A DNA stretch of 64,000 nt from UBA7328 sp965247965 (GTDB lineage Bacteria > Bacteroidota > Bacteroidia > Chitinophagales > Saprospiraceae), in assembly GCA_965247965.1 (NCBI GenBank), contig OZ252053.1:6758001-6822000 (forward strand). The letters run 5' to 3'. Under the pieces are notes generated by a model. That model worked only from the letters and a program-made list of their open reading frames with translations. It made no database searches and had not been told where the DNA came from. The number at the start of each line of letters is the position of its first letter. The first letter of the stretch is position 1. Of the stretch, positions 63,477 to 64,000 are shown one piece after another. Both the position numbers and the translations under genes were made by a program.

Positions 63477-64000
63477 CTAATTAATCTTGAGCATCTTGTT
63501 ACTAAATGTAAAACCATCATAATTTAGAATACAATAATAGATCCCTGCATCTATATTTCCGATCTCGTCCCAGGTAATCTCAAGAACGCCTTCCCCATAA
63601 TGTGCTTTCTCAATTTGATATACTTTCTTACCTAATACCGAAAAGATACTCAACTGTACATCCCCTGGCTTGGGTAGATTGAGTTGAATCGTAGTAGAAT
63701 TATGAAATGGATTGGGAAAAATATTTAGTTGGGCCGGGCGATCTGCAATTTCATCCTCCACCCCGGTGGTGATGTTGTTGTCACCCTCTCTGATGCGAAT
63801 GGTTTGGTTTACTGGGATATCGGAAAATGTTTCTTTTAATCCCAATGGCCAGGTCACCTGTATTTCATCGATCTGCTCTGCCGTGGCCAGACCAAAATGA
63901 ACGGGGGTCAAACTCTGACTGAAAAATCCTGCTCCGGTATACCACCTGTAGTATGAATTACCATCAACCGTTATTTTCACTTCCGTGCCAATAGCATCAC
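63477..64000 (-). CDS. ASPIC/UnbV protein with T9SS sorting domain, C-terminal part (cut by window edge)
   Basis: The frame is open to the right edge (DAIGTEVKITVDGNSYYRW), so the in-frame ATG at 63980 is not the real start. The visible ASPIC/UnbV domain is YRWYTGAGFFSQSLTPVHFG, then IQVTWPLGLKETF. The last about 80 residues form a type A sorting domain (LNIFPNPFHNSTTIQLNLP ... FSNKMLKIN). Presumably the end of a large VCBS/CRTAC1-like secreted protein. Confidence 0.88.
   Translation of the reverse strand, partial: DAIGTEVKITVDGNSYYRWYTGAGFFSQSLTPVHFGLATAEQIDEIQVTWPLGLKETFSDIPVNQTIRIREGDNNITTGVEDEIADRPAQLNIFPNPFHNSTTIQLNLPKPGDVQLSIFSVLGKKVYQIEKAHYGEGVLEITWDEIGNIDAGIYYCILNYDGFTFSNKMLKIN

Overview
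The window reads as a chromosomal segment of a Bacteroidota bacterium, probably from the Saprospiria/Cytophagia side of the phylum. The basis is two proteins with type IX secretion (T9SS) C-terminal sorting domains, the long Bacteroidota form of NusB, the recF-DUF721 pair, a dihydroorotase with the DDQVHF metal motif I associate with this phylum, lipoproteins with LxxC-type boxes, and promoters of the TTTG-N17-19-TAnnTTTG type. No rRNA, tRNA or CRISPR array was recognised.

Positions 1-28.9 kb are a housekeeping block: recQ (cut by the left edge), a subtilase, DUF721, recF, pdhA, a TPR membrane protein, ribH, pyrC, purK, purE, an OmpA/TSP3 outer-membrane protein, an aminotransferase, a TrmH-type methylase, a periplasmic-binding-protein-like lipoprotein, guaA, nusB, a DoxX-like membrane protein, an IMPACT protein, coaE, a 7TM-HD phosphodiesterase, a LolD-like ATPase, gatC, a deoxynucleoside kinase, a YggS protein, a T9SS FG-GAP protein and a TonB-like protein. 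Two intergenic spots in this block (about 5.02-5.15 kb minus and 20.14-20.28 kb plus) share a promoter block and a terminator block around different middles. I read them as two members of a small-RNA family.

Positions 28.9-32.9 kb are a mobile-element zone: an IS5-type element with a nonsense-interrupted transposase, an ISAzo13-type element with a frameshifted transposase that splits a small lipoprotein gene, a 164-bp MITE with the same kind of ends as the IS5-type element, and gene remnants. They mark the border between the core and an accessory region.

Positions 32.9-64 kb are an accessory carbohydrate/sugar-acid island with a planctomycete-like gene content. It carries an aldehyde dehydrogenase, a cytochrome-c/VCBS lipoprotein, a sulfatase, two GH32-like proteins without the usual acid/base Glu, a large VCBS/ASPIC lipoprotein, an enolase-superfamily sugar-acid dehydratase candidate, two PSCyt1-DUF1549-DUF1553 lipoproteins around one Tat-exported DUF1501 protein, a uronate-isomerase-like protein, a pentulose-phosphate epimerase, an SSS symporter, an intact and a decayed sugar porter, and a ParDE module. 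No SusC/SusD pair is present. A plausible collective role is outer-envelope attack on a sulfated, fructose- or uronate-containing glycan, uptake of the sugars by the SSS and sugar-porter proteins, and oxidation/dehydration inside the cell. This is inference.

Intergenic DNA of the island is full of dispersed repeats: two 168-bp palindromic elements whose terminal stems differ but still pair, TCCATNACTCC arrays, ATAAACG-type arrays, a GC-rich hairpin pair and hexanucleotide runs. Some of these repeats have entered coding sequence in frame.
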